A DNA stretch of 64,000 bases from Chrysogorgia sp. JL179-B06 (taxonomy: Eukaryota; Cnidaria; Anthozoa; Scleralcyonacea; Chrysogorgiidae), in contig JAYKKM010000070.1 of assembly GCA_035772405.1 (NCBI GenBank), forward strand, positions 117,501 to 181,500, in the 5' to 3' direction. The position numbers and the translations under genes were made by a program. This document shows, piece after piece, positions 1 through 10,060 of the stretch (position 1 is its first letter; each line of letters starts with the position of its first letter). The notes below the pieces were generated by a model. It worked only from the letters and a program-made list of their open reading frames with translations, was not told the origin of the DNA and did no database searches.

Positions 1-428
1 AGCCATATGGTATAAGATGAATCGGGTGATCTCGTACCCAAAGCCTGCGTTCCTTTTGGCCTGCGCAGGCTCTGGGAATGAGATTGGTCTTTTATTTATT
101 TACAGTACTTTGCAAACTATCTGCCTCGAGAATAGTTAGCAGTCTATATTTCAAATGTAATCAGCCTGAAATGGAACAGAAAACGGTCTGAACGTAGTTG
201 GGAAAACTATGTTTAGTGTTTAAAAACTCTTAAATTTTTTGGCTGAAGGCCCCATGTATAGGGGGCATTTTACGACATTTGGAGCCATAAAGAATCCCCA
301 GGATGTGGGGGCATTTGTGAATATAGAACAAGGTCAAAGTCAAATCCCCACCCTGTCCCGGGGTGGGGGTGGGGGGTCGGGGTTTACATTGACTCATGCA
401 TAAACACTATATCCGCCACAGACGCATG
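1..428. other. No recognisable gene
   Basis: I see no long reading frame or RNA gene here. The stretch has a G-rich tract (about 355-380) and otherwise ordinary A+T-rich DNA. It ends at the TA that flanks the MITE starting at 431. Confidence 0.5.
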
Positions 429-430
429 TA

Positions 431-697
431 CAGTACTGCTCAGAAATAACCTAACACTGCGTTCGCGTTCAGATCGGTTAAAAGGTTAATCGGAAAAGTT
501 CGTTAATTTCCGACTTTAGCAAACTGCTAAATGGGTTTAACTTGATCATTTGATTGCTGGACTGGTTATGGTATATGTTCATTAGACGAGATTAAAACAG
601 AAAGTATATTGTTCGGAACGCGTTCCAGCCTCGTTCCTAACGCGTTAGGGACGCGTTCGGAACGCGTTTTTCGTTAGGTTAATTCTGAGCAGTACTG
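431..697. mobile_element. Mariner-like MITE, 267 bp, TA target duplication
   Basis: The two ends are inverted repeats: the left end reads CAGTACTGCTCAGAA followed by TAACCTAAC, and the right end (about 671-697) is its reverse complement with one or two mismatches. TA dinucleotides flank both ends (429-430 and 698-699). A CAGT-type terminus with TA target duplication is typical of the Tc1/mariner superfamily. No transposase is encoded, so it would be non-autonomous. The interior contains GCGTTCC/GGAACGC palindromes (about 610-670). Confidence 0.7.
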
Positions 698-883
698 TAC
701 GCATTGCGTACCTATTAAGTTTTTAAGGAATTTCTGGATTTTTCCAGAAATATTTATTTCTCAGAATATTGTACAAGATAACAAAATAAAGACAAAATTC
801 TTTCGAATAATGAACAAAACTGAAAACACAACCAAACAGTAGTGCAGTTTCATTCTGGTTGATCATGGGGAGAGTAAGGTGTC

Positions 884-1417
884 ATGGCGGTTAGACGTAC
901 GTTTCGTACTCTCCGCTTCATTATATTTGTTGTTGGCTATATCTCAATAATATGTGACAACGTTTACTTTGTTTGTGATAACAATAATGACCTATGCGAC
1001 AGTGGTGAAGCCTTTGGTTGTTTTAGCTGGTATCAAGCGTATAATATCCTGGCTAGAATGTCGATACGACGTTGGTTTCGAAGTCGAGTGAAGGCCTTTT
1101 ATGGACGAAGGATTCCCTATTACAGCAATGCCAATGCAACGACTCAGTTTGAGCTGCTTAAACTGTCAGGGAATATAGAATTGAATCCTGGGCCTTTAGG
1201 AGATGGAAATCAATCGGTAAAGGCATTCATGTATTATTGTATTGGATGTGACAAAGCTATCAGAAGCAACGAAAGGGGCGTTCGATGTTCTTTGTGCTCG
1301 AAGCTCTTCCATGGCAAATGTACTGGTATGAGTGTAAAAGACCTCCGTCACTACAGATTGGTCTCAAGAAATTGGTTGGTACTGCACTACATGTTCGCTA
1401 CCCAAGTTTACGGATAG
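884..1417 (+). pseudogene. CR1-like N-terminal protein: hydrophobic segment, 2A-like motif, PHD-type finger
   Basis: The frame opens at ATGGCGG. Residues about 10-24 are strongly hydrophobic, like a signal peptide or anchor. At 1169-1195 the codons spell GNIELNPGP, matching the 2A ribosome-skipping consensus D(V/I)ExNPGP except that the first D is N. In 2A peptides the Gly-Pro bond is not formed, so a separate N-terminal product is released. A cysteine-rich finger follows (C-x2-C, then CSLC and FHGKC), typical of the PHD fingers at the start of CR1/L2-type proteins. The frame is lost inside the finger at an apparent 4-bp duplication of TTGG (1372-1379); after it the other frame carries the expected last Cys pair. 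The family is clear; activity of the 2A motif is inferred only from the motif. Confidence 0.75.
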
Positions 1418-1498
1418 CTTCTTTGAAGAAACGTTAAGTACTAGCGATTGCAGTTTGACTACCGTTAGCGATTGAAATTATATGGCTGACCCGTTGAA

Positions 1499-2435
1499 TT
1501 GTTTTACATCGAAAATTACTACAAATCGAACTTAAAAATCGCGTACTTAAATATAAACTCCATTCAGAATAAACTTGATGAAGTGAAGGATATGCTTAAT
1601 CGAAATCTATTTGATATTCTATTCATTGCAGAAACTAAACTCGATAGTACATTTTCAAATAATTTTGCTCACGCAGCCAGGATATCGAAATATTAGACAA
1701 GATCGTAAGAAGGGTGCTGTCGGCTTGATTGCTTTCATACGCGATGATATGTCAGCATATCGCAGACGTAAACTGGAGCCGGAAGCGGTTGAGTCAATAT
1801 GTTTAGATGTTATGGACTCAAGGAAATCTCGATTTATTGTTTGCGCATGTTATAGATTACCAAAGTTTTGTAAAGTCCCCGATTTTATTTCATCATTAAC
1901 CTCTGCGACTGAGCTTATGTATAAGTCGCGAAAGGAACTTCTGTTGCTCGGTGATTTCAACATGGATATGACTACGGAGGATAGGAAAGCCGATGGTAAT
2001 CTAACTGACTTCTGCGATAGGTTCTGTTTGGACAATCAGATAACTGAACCCACTAGGGTAACAGAGAGCACTTGAACACTTATTGATGTTATGCTTGCAA
2101 GTCACCCAGAACGTTATGCTACCTGTGGTAATTTGCATCTTGGTGTAAGTGACCATGACCTTGTCTATGCAGTAAGAAAGAACAAGCTTCCAAGACCTAA
2201 ACCAAGGGAAATCGAATATAGAAGTATGAAGAGATTTAACGAAAGCGATTTTCTGTCTGATCTCAAGAATGTTCCATGGGATACGGCGTACATATTTGAT
2301 AATGTTGACGACCTGTGGGACCATTGGGCCAAACTTTACATGCTCCACTTAAGAAGAAGCGAATCAGAGGCGACAATTACCATGGATTACACCACAGCTG
2401 CAGCGAGAGATCTCTATGCGGAAACGCTTGTTTAA
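1499..2435 (+). pseudogene. AP-type endonuclease of CR1-like element A
   Basis: Three overlapping frames (1499-1696, 1611-2075, 2091-2435) together cover an exonuclease-endonuclease-phosphatase domain. Recognisable motifs are LNINSI with a following ETKLD (metal-binding Glu), LLLGDFNMDM (Asp/Asn pair) and VSDHDLV (catalytic SDH). Frame changes near 1690 and the stop near 2075 break it. In an intact element this domain nicks target DNA to prime reverse transcription. The polypeptide is continuous in content with the RT downstream, as expected for one ORF2 protein. Confidence 0.75.
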
Positions 2436-3588
2436 GCTACATAAAATAAATCCATCACAGTCCTCTTGGGAGGAGTTTAGGAAACAGCGGAACAAAGTCA
2501 CCTCATTAAAGAGGAAAGGTATGAAAGCGTTTTGTGTTGCTTCAATTAACACGAAACACCGTGGTGAATTTTGGAGTAAAATGAAACCTCTTCTACCAGG
2601 CAAGGAAAAAAGTAAATCTAAGATCGCGTTGTTAGAGGATGACGGCGTTATAGCTGACTCTCTTGCTGTAGCTGAGGTCTTCAATACCTATTTTTGCAAA
2701 GTGGTCGAGAGTGTTGGGGATAATTTGGAAATTGATGACTTTAAGAATCATTCGAGTATTAAAGTTATTATCGAGAATGCTGCCTTGCAACCGGAATTAA
2801 ATTTTGTTCCAGTCGGAGTAGCTTACATGAAAAATATATTGGATAACCTCAATCCACGAAAAGCAGTTGGTTGCGATAATATCTCTCAACGGTTGTTGCG
2901 TATATCAGCTCCTGTAATTGTACAGCCGCTAACCAACTTAATTAATCATTTTATTCACAACCGTGTATGGCCTTTGGTTTGGAAGAGTGCTAATATATCA
3001 CCAGTGCACAAGAAACATGATCAGACGGACAAAACCAATTACCGACCTGTGTCTGTGCTCCCTCTGTTTCGAAGATATATGAAAGAGTGATGTACGATCA
3101 AATTTATATCGTATTTGGTTCTATTTTATCGCCTAATATTTCTGGTGACCTTAAAGGTCATTCTTGTTGTACAGCACTTCTCAAAACAACAGAAGACTGG
3201 CGAAAAAGTCTCGATGAACGCGAAGCTCTTGTAACAGTTGCTGTTGACTTGAGTAAGGCATTTGACTCTGTTTGTCACAACCTCCTGCTCGCTAAGTTGA
3301 AAGCATATGGATTTTCTGATGACTCTATAGAGCTCATGGCCGCCTATTTACAGGGAAGAAGACAACGTGTTAAACTTGACAATGTTTTTTTCTGAGTGGC
3401 GGGTAGTAAAGACTGGAGTGCCTCAAGGATCTCTTTTGGGCCCGTTGTTATTCAACATTTATATTAATGATTTGAACTACAACGTTTCTAACACGTCATT
3501 GAGGCTCTATGCAGACGATACAACAGAGTATGCTTCCGATGTCTCACCAATGGTCTTCAATCTCAATCTCAATTTATTTAGTCGGTAA
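2416..3588 (+). pseudogene. Reverse transcriptase of CR1-like element A, 3'-truncated
   Basis: Frames 2416-3090, 3087-3395 and 3367-3588 encode successive pieces of a non-LTR reverse transcriptase. Visible motifs include NYRPVSVLP, the first catalytic Asp in [24 protein letters not shown] and the YADD box. Two frame changes separate the pieces. After YADD only about 20 more residues are present before the sequence switches to the 3' end of element B. The thumb and C-terminal domains are therefore absent. Confidence 0.8.
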
Positions 3589-3686
3589 ACTTTTTCAAGA
3601 TCACACCAACTTTAAAACTATAAATAAACAATAAAACAATGTATATAAATATGTCTAAAAAGTCCTAAAATACACCTATATTACAA

Positions 3687-6050
3687 TTAAAAATGACAAC
3701 TCCGCTTCGTTTTAAATTCGCCTAATGAATTTGAGAGTACTAGTTCAGGTGGCAGTTTGTTCCACTCTTTAATCGTTCGTGGGAAATATGAAAATTTAAA
3801 AACATCTTTAGTTGCCTTGGGAATTTGATATTTCAATGGGTGACTTCCCCGTGTTCTAGTTTCAGGGTGTAATATCAAATACTGATCGGCGTTAAAATCT
3901 ACCAGGTTGTGACTTATCTTGTACATCATCGTTAGTCTTGATTTCATCCTCCTCTCTTCCAATGTTTTCCATCCAAGTGTGTCTAACATGCCTGTAACAC
4001 TGGCAAGTGGAGCATAGTTCTGCAAGCAGAATCTGGCGCCTTTTCTTTGGACTTTTTCCAGTGTCTTGATGTCTTTTTTGTAGTGTGGGTCCCATGCCTC
4101 ACAAGCATATTCCAGTTTTGGCCTTACCATGGTTGTGTAAATAGTTTCCCTAACTTTTTTCGGACAATTCCAAAAATTTCTTCGTGTCATTCCAAGTAAT
4201 TTACTTGCTTTATTTGCTGTATTTGAGACATGCTCCGAGAACTTCATTTTGTTATTCAGGGTGATACCCAGGTAAGCGACCGACTCGACCTGCTCTAACT
4301 CAGTGTTACAAAACGAATATTTCCTTTGTGGCGGGTCCTTTTTTGTCGATATGCATAATACTTTACATTTTCCGGGATTAAATTTCATCTGCCATTTCTC
4401 TTGCCAGATTTCCAACTTGCTAAGATCGTCTTGCAATTCATCACTGTTTGAACTTCCAGAGATTAGACCGTACAAAAGCGCGTCGTCCGCAAACAATCGA
4501 ATACTAGAGTTCAGTTCATTTGGCAAATCGTTGATGTACGAGAGGAAAAGTAAAGGTCCCAAAACAGTTCCCTGTGGCACTCCTGAGATTACCGGTGTTG
4601 GTTGGGCAGCTTTCCCTTCACAAACGACTGTCTGATGACGATCCGTGAGAAACGATTCAAGCCAATTATGCAGAGACCCTTGTATTCCGTAACATTGTAG
4701 TTTTCTCAATAGGCGTTGGTGCGGGACTTTGTCGAACGCTTCTTCAAAGTCTAAAATGACTACATGTACTGTGGTATCATTGTTAATAGCGCTTGAAATA
4801 TCGTCGATAGTACTAATCAATTGAGTTATCGTAGACCTTTTGGCCCTAAAACCATGCTGTAGATCTGTTAATATATTATATCGCTCGAAATACTTCATAA
4901 TATGGCTATGAACAATGTGCTCAACCACTTTACTGGCTATACATGTCAACGAAATAGGCCGATAGTTCTTAGGATCAGATTTAGAACCTTTCTTAAAAAT
5001 AGCCGTAACGTTTGCGTTTTTCCATTTCTTTGGTACCATGCCAGTGTCTATAGACTCTTGGAATATCTTTGTAAGTGTCGGTGCGATTTCGTTTGCATAT
5101 TCCTTCATAAACCACGGTGGAATTGAATCTGGTCCCGGTGCTTTATTTGGTTTTAAGGCAGACAATTGGGAAACAACCCCTCCGGTAGAAACAATTAGAG
5201 GGTTAATACTTGGATTTGAATTTTCGGGAAGGTCTGGAATATCACTGGTATTTTCTTGGGTAAAAACACTCGAGAAATGTTCACTTAAAAGTTGAGCTTT
5301 ATGTTTTCTATCGCTTACAGTCTTCCCATTAATCTCAAAGTCCGATATACCGATATCATCTTTATTTAATTTCTTAATATAGGACCAAAATCTCTTGGGG
5401 TTTTCCTTTATCGACTCTCCAAGAAAATCACTAACATAGTTTTCCCTAGCAACTTTTAGATTTGAATGTACTTTTCGTTTGGATTCTCTATACTTTGCCC
5501 AGTGGGACTCATTTCCTGACTTTTTGGCTTTGTTGTATAGCCTTTGTTTACTCCGAGTTTGTCGTCTTAATGATCGCGTGAACCATGGAAGATTGTGCCG
5601 TGAGCTGGTTGTTTTATGCGGTACACAATTTTCAATTATACGTTGCATTGTTAGTTCAAACTCGTCCCATTTGTCATTTAGAGACTTCCCCTCACATGCA
5701 ATGTCAAAGTTTTCGGTAAATGCTAGCAACTCTTTCCTAATACGATCCGGGTGCGCTTTCTTTCGAAGGTATACTTTCCGTTTAACGTTTGGTTTCCTTC
5801 TACAACGTGAATTTAATGTAAAACGCACAATGTCGTGATCACTTATACCAGGGATTACTTCAATATCACTGATAATATTCTTATTGTTGGCTAGTGCAAG
5901 GTCTAAAATGTTTTGTGTTTGAAGCTGTTTACGTGTCGGGTCCTTCACAAGCTGGCACAGATCGTGTTTATCAATAATTTCAAGCAACAATTCTGAGGTT
6001 TCCTGTGATTTTTTGGTTTTCCCATAGGATATTAGGGGCATTGAAATCAC
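3687..6050 (-). pseudogene. CR1-like B endonuclease C-terminus and reverse transcriptase
   Basis: This 787-residue frame overlaps the previous one by 71 bases. It opens in the endonuclease (catalytic ISDHDIV box near residue 70) and continues through the whole reverse transcriptase: NYRPISL, AFDKVPH, SGVPQGTVLGPLLF and an FADD catalytic box (A/F in place of Y is common). The C-terminal region contains the conserved W-rich segment of CR1/L2 elements (for example AYLGITLNNK and CEAWDP). The domain is complete from start to stop, so only the upstream frame offset separates it from its N-terminus. It would copy element RNA at a nicked target. Confidence 0.85.
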
Positions 6051-7101
6051 CCGCTAATACTACATTATGTCGGTGTAGTTTATCTCCTAGGGCAGACAGA
6101 GAGTTGTCGAGTTCATGTAGGCTTTGTATGTCGTGTGCGTTTGGACGATAGAATGACCCAAACAAAATAGATTTAGCCTTTTTGTTTGCAAGCTGGCATT
6201 GCGTCCAAATGATTTCGCAATCTGTGTCAAGTTCGAATCGTTGCGTGACTATCAAATCCTTTTTCGTAGCCTGGAAAACTCCCCCATAACCATCAGGTCT
6301 GTCTTTTCTGAAGACATTATAATCACTCGGAAATATCTCCGAATTTGCAATGTTTGGCTTAAGCCATGATTCGTTTCCCAAAACAACATCAGGTTTATGT
6401 TCGTTAATAGTTACTGCGAGATCAGCCACTTTGTTTTTAAGGCTTCGGCAATTAATCAATAAACATGTTAATTTAGTCCGTTTGGGTTGAGCGCTTTTCT
6501 TGTTTGTATTTCGATTTTTCGAAGTAGCGTTCGTATTTTGTGAACAATTTGCCCCGGCAGACCCAACAAAGTTCAGCAAGTGATATCGGTTTCCAGAATA
6601 TACAGCACTGTCCATAGCCTTAGGAAATCCCCGACAAAAATTTGGTTTGTTACACTGAGGGCAAAGCCACATATGGTGGGAACTAGCAAGCTGTTCATGT
6701 TCGCTTGAAATATCACAACACTTGAGATGAAATAGCCCATTACATTCGCAACATTGCATGCTTGATTCCGTACGTCTTACCGGTTTTGAACATATACCAC
6801 AGGAAGGTCTATCGCCAGGGTTTATTTCTATGTCTCCACCAAGTAGAAGCAGCATTTGGCCCAGGAGCGAGTGTCCAAAGTGCATATCGTCTGCTTGTCC
6901 TGAACGTATCCAGCGACCGGCCAATTCGTACCCAACTGGGATGTTTTCTTCTTGTGACAAAGGCACAGAGAACTCGAATGTTGAGATACATTGCCATTGA
7001 GTTCTTGCCAAACGTTTCCCTGTACAATCATTCCATTTCTTAGCCAAGATTGAGAATGCTAAAAGCATAAGCAGCGGAGCCAAAAATTTCGTGACCGCCA
7101 T
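5980..7101 (-). pseudogene. CR1-like B N-terminus: hydrophobic segment, 2A-like motif, PHD finger, endonuclease (5' part)
   Basis: I take the ATG at 7101, because the upstream frame only adds a repeated GAYFKR segment encoded by tandem repeats. The protein starts with MAV and a leucine-rich hydrophobic stretch (residues about 5-19), like a signal peptide. At 6811-6837 the codons give GDIEINPGD, the 2A consensus except for Asp in place of the final Pro. A C4HC3 PHD finger follows (CGIC, CCEC, FHLKC, CPQC). The endonuclease then begins (LINCRSL, NESWL with its Glu, AGDFNAPN). The frame ends at 5980, before the SDHD box, which lies in the overlapping frame. The break is a single frame offset, from mutation or sequencing error. 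Confidence 0.8.
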
Positions 7102-7119
7102 TACCAACTTATTATCACA

Positions 7120-7180
7120 AAAGTAGGCGCCCCTCTTAAAGTAAGCGCCCCTCTTAAAGTAAGCGCCCCCCGAAAGTTGG
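7120..7180. repeat. Three short tandem repeats with core GTARGCGCCCC
   Basis: The + strand carries three units of about 19 bp (AAAGTAAGCGCCCCTCTT and close variants). They lie just upstream of element B's start and, because the period is 18, also read in frame with it as GAYFKR repeats. Very similar units in the same orientation lie at 9985-10,060 on the far side of the pogo-like gene. Confidence 0.6.
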
Positions 7181-7307
7181 CCTAAAAGTTGTAACATCTG
7201 ACAGTGTTTAACAATTTATTTTGAACTAAAACAGTAATATTAAAAATTGAGGAATTTCAGACAGTAGTTATAGGTTTGTCTTTGTCATCGTTCAGACGTC
7301 CTCTCAT

Positions 7308-7608
7308 AGAGATCATATATAAGACCAGAGGGGGCATTGGAGCCTGAATTTGGGAACCAATTGAAGGCTGCCATCTTGGATAAATTGGGGGCAAATCAAC
7401 AAAGCCCGGATGAAACGTCTTGGTTCCAGACCTTTTTTGTAATATCGAGTTTAAAAAAGGAGTTAAAAAGGTCTGGAACCAAGACTTTTCATCCGGGCTT
7501 TGTTAATTTGCCCCCCAATTTATCCAAGATGGCAGCCTTCAATTGGTTCCCCGCGGATATCTGAAATCAGGCCCCAATGCTCCCTCTAGTCTTATATATA
7601 TGATCTCT
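7308..7608. mobile_element. 300-bp foldback MITE
   Basis: The sequence from 7308 (AGAGATCATATATAAGAC) is repeated as its reverse complement ending at 7608. The two arms are about 130 bp each and meet in a short loop near 7440-7455. It encodes nothing. Such long-armed foldbacks are typical of non-autonomous DNA transposons. Confidence 0.7.
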
Positions 7609-7697
7609 ATGCATCCTCTTCCATTTCGGAATCGTAGAAAAGTACATCTTCAACGTCCCCGGATGCGCCAACTTCGTAGTCGGGTAATCCTTCTAAG

Positions 7698-9212
7698 CTA
7701 ATTTCCGATGGGCACTGCTATCCCACATTTAACAAAAACGTTAATGACTGTTTCTTTCAACTTTGCGCTGGTTTCTTTCCATGCCTGCCCAACCCACTTG
7801 GTAAAAAGAACTCTCCTCTGACTAGCAGTTACTTCGCCAGCCACAAAAGAATCAAGATTTGAGGACATATGCTCGGTGGAAAGGCGATCCACTGCTGCCT
7901 TGAAATCTTTATTGAAAGCAACATCTAGTGGTTGTAGCTTACTTGTGGCTCCGGGTGGAACAAGTGCGACGACGGTTTTGCATTCCTTGTCCAAAATTTC
8001 TTTGACTTTCGGTGTTGTCTGCCCTCGATGTTCGTCGATGACCAGAAGCCTTGAACGCTGCTGAGTGGGAAACAGAGTGAATGAATTCCACATCTGTCGA
8101 AGCCAATAAATCATCATTGGTTCATCACACCAGGCATTTTCTTGAAATTTAACGACGACGCGATTGTCATACTGATTGGTTTCTTTGGCAGGTATACGTT
8201 TCCCCGTCCCTTTAAATATTATGAATGGCTTGATACGTGGCTGTCCGTCTGCAAAAATGGTTAGTTGAACCGTACATTGTCGCTTGTCATGCCCGCTTCC
8301 GGTTGTACGACACCATACAGTCTTTTCTCCTGTGGAACTGTAGGTGCTTCCTTTTGTGTTGAAGCAAAATTCAAGTGGAGTTTGATCCATGTTGGCGATA
8401 TCTTTTTGCTCCCACGGTCTGACCAAGCCTGTTTGGTTTGGGAACAATACCCGAGTATTCTCTGCTGATCTTCGGACAAAGCGGTGGAATTGTTGGGAAA
8501 GACTGCGTAGAGACTCTGGCGGCTTCTGAGCTGTGTTGGTCGGTCTTTGCAGTGAAATATGGAAACGAGATTTAAAATTATGAAACCAAGAGTCAGACAT
8601 CCTAAACTCAGCATCTCGGAACATTTCTTCCATGAGTTTTCTTGCACGTGAACGAAACCACCATTCTTTAACTTTCATTCCCTTATCTCTCATTGCTGCA
8701 AACTCGGCATACAACCTTTCTTCCATATCAGGATAAAATGCTTTCCTGCCACAACCGGTCTTTTTCGACCCATAGGTGGCAGAACGAATCTTGCTCTCAT
8801 TCGTGATCCAGCGGTTGTATGTTTTAGAATTAATCGTATGTTTATACTTTATTTCTAGTTCTCTTGCCGCTCTAGATGTGTTGCCGTACTTCTTGTATAC
8901 AGTGATGAACTCAAGCTTTTGTTCACGGCTCCATTGCTTTCTTTTATCAGCGATCGGATTTTCTTTGCCACCCAAAGCTTGTGGCATGGATGAGGAACTA
9001 ACCGGATTCGTTTCTGTTTGACAATCTCTGCAAATTCCCACTTGCTGCTGCAGCTTGTAGTTACTATCCGTTTCTGTTTCTGGCGTTTCTGGAGCGCATA
9101 TTGCACAAGCTATCTTTCGACATCGTAGGCAGGTATATTTTGTTATTCTTTGACAGAACGTACAAACTTTCTCAGCCTCCACATTTTCAGCCATTAATGG
9201 TATCACTGCCAA
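7698..9212 (-). CDS. Pogo-family (DDE_1) transposase or domesticated derivative
   Basis: A 504-residue uninterrupted protein. Residues about 17-62 form a cysteine-rich zinc cluster (CTFC, CLRC, CAIC, CRDC). Next come a Psq/pogo-type helix-turn-helix (KQWSREQKLEFI to YNRWI, about 95-140) and a CENP-B-like HTH (about 160-225, ending SWFHNFKSRF). The DDE core has its first Asp in NMDQTPLEF (about 285), the second in LVIDEHRGQT (about 400) and the third in LQPLDVAFNK (about 435), so the triad is present as D-D-D. The family cuts and pastes DNA at TA sites, and members have repeatedly been domesticated. The N-terminal zinc cluster is unusual for a Tigger-type protein. No TIRs were identified, so element versus host gene stays open. 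Confidence 0.8.
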   Translation of the reverse strand: MAVIPLMAENVEAEKVCTFCQRITKYTCLRCRKIACAICAPETPETETDSNYKLQQQVGICRDCQTETNPVSSSSMPQALGGKENPIADKRKQWSREQKLEFITVYKKYGNTSRAARELEIKYKHTINSKTYNRWITNESKIRSATYGSKKTGCGRKAFYPDMEERLYAEFAAMRDKGMKVKEWWFRSRARKLMEEMFRDAEFRMSDSWFHNFKSRFHISLQRPTNTAQKPPESLRSLSQQFHRFVRRSAENTRVLFPNQTGLVRPWEQKDIANMDQTPLEFCFNTKGSTYSSTGEKTVWCRTTGSGHDKRQCTVQLTIFADGQPRIKPFIIFKGTGKRIPAKETNQYDNRVVVKFQENAWCDEPMMIYWLRQMWNSFTLFPTQQRSRLLVIDEHRGQTTPKVKEILDKECKTVVALVPPGATSKLQPLDVAFNKDFKAAVDRLSTEHMSSNLDSFVAGEVTASQRRVLFTKWVGQAWKETSAKLKETVINVFVKCGIAVPIGN

Positions 9213-9395
9213 CGAAAAACATGATATAGATCTACGCTGACGTCAAACTTCAACGTGCATTTGACAGGTTCTATTTGCTCAACCAATCACATTCAAATAC
9301 AATGAAACCTGTCAAGTGCTACTGCAGGAAAACGTCAGTATTGGAGTAAACAACCTACTTATTACACAATTCTGGGCAAGAGATCAACTACCGTC
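9213..9395. promoter_or_regulatory. Divergent promoter interval between pogo transposase and second ORF
   Basis: Only 183 bases separate the ATG of the transposase (-) from the ATG at 9396 (+). The interval contains inverted copies of a segment around ACCTGTCAA and TTGACAGGTT (about 9259-9315), so the arms could pair. A shared promoter is inferred from the spacing. Confidence 0.4.
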
Positions 9396-9808
9396 ATGGC
9401 TTCTACTAGTTCTACTTTAACATTATTTTGTAAGATTTCGTCCCGTGTAAAAGGGGACCACATCTATCAATCTAAACCTAAAGTGAACGAAAAATATGGC
9501 TGCTTCCCTGAACCGGAAAATCAAAGCTCTCCGCATGCTATTGTCGTAAAAAAACATAGTAAAAGCGAAGATTTGTTGGACATGTTCCTGATACATTGGC
9601 CAGTGTTTTGTTTCAGCCGTTGGGGGACGGAAATATTTCAATGTCTTGCACCATCACAGGACAATCAAGACCAGCTCCTGAAGGAGTGTGGGCTCAAGGT
9701 GGAGGGATTGAAATCCCTTGTTCCTATGAAGTATTTATACGAAAAGACGAGATCCAATTAAAGAAGGACCTAAAGGCAAAGATTTCTGCTCTGAAGGAAA
9801 AACAATAA
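9396..9808 (+). pseudogene. Second ORF of the pogo-like locus, one frame break
   Basis: The frame from 9396 starts MASTSS and is lysine-rich. Near 9585 the coding sense moves to the frame ending at 9808, which reads on through GDGNIS, RPAPEGVW and GGGIEIPC and ends in a lysine-rich tail. I cannot name the family. The GGGIEIPC and APEGVW boxes look like a conserved domain rather than random sequence. Its divergent position next to the transposase suggests an accessory protein of the same element. The single frame change could be mutation or a sequencing error. Confidence 0.4.
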
Positions 9809-9984
9809 ATGGAACCAAATGACTTTCAATAGAACTTTCAGTCTTTTATATCGAGTATTATTAGCATTAGATAATAAGCAACAACTCTCATGTAAATTTA
9901 ATCAAAATAAAACAAAACTTTGAAACGTTGTGCAACATGAACAGTAGTGATAAAAACTTGGCGGATGATGAAAATATTAACCCG

Positions 9985-10060
9985 AAAGTAAGTGCTCTCC
10001 GAAAGTAGGCACCCTTAGAGGTCACTAATTTCGAAAGTAGGCGCCCCGCCTACTATCGAG
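9985..10060. repeat. Short repeats with core GTAGGCGCCCC and a small palindrome
   Basis: Three variants of the GAAAGTARGYGCYC unit are followed by the palindrome GTAGGCGCCCCGCCTAC (about 10,037-10,053). They match the repeats at 7120-7180 in orientation, so the two groups are direct, not inverted, relative to the gene between them. Confidence 0.5.

Larger units (their letters stand above)
884..3590 (+). mobile_element. CR1/L2-like non-LTR retrotransposon A, decayed
   Basis: Reading along +, the remnant carries in order an N-terminal hydrophobic segment with a 2A-like motif, a PHD-type finger, an AP-type endonuclease and a reverse transcriptase. The coding sequence changes frame at least five times (near 1370, 1690, 2080, 2425, 3090 and 3390), so it cannot encode a working protein. 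It breaks off shortly after the RT catalytic YADD motif, exactly where element B begins on the other strand. Either B inserted into A or A was truncated there. I did not find the missing 3' part of A beyond B. Confidence 0.8.
3559..7197 (-). mobile_element. CR1/L2-like non-LTR retrotransposon B, near full length
   Basis: On the - strand this element has a 5' leader, a start codon at 7101, a 2A-like motif, PHD finger, endonuclease and reverse transcriptase, then a short 3' UTR with AATAAA. It ends in repeats of the unit ATTGAG (about 3559-3585), the kind of short repeat tail CR1/L2 elements carry instead of poly(A). One frame change inside the endonuclease (5980-6050) is the only obvious break. 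It lies tail-to-tail with element A. Confidence 0.8.
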
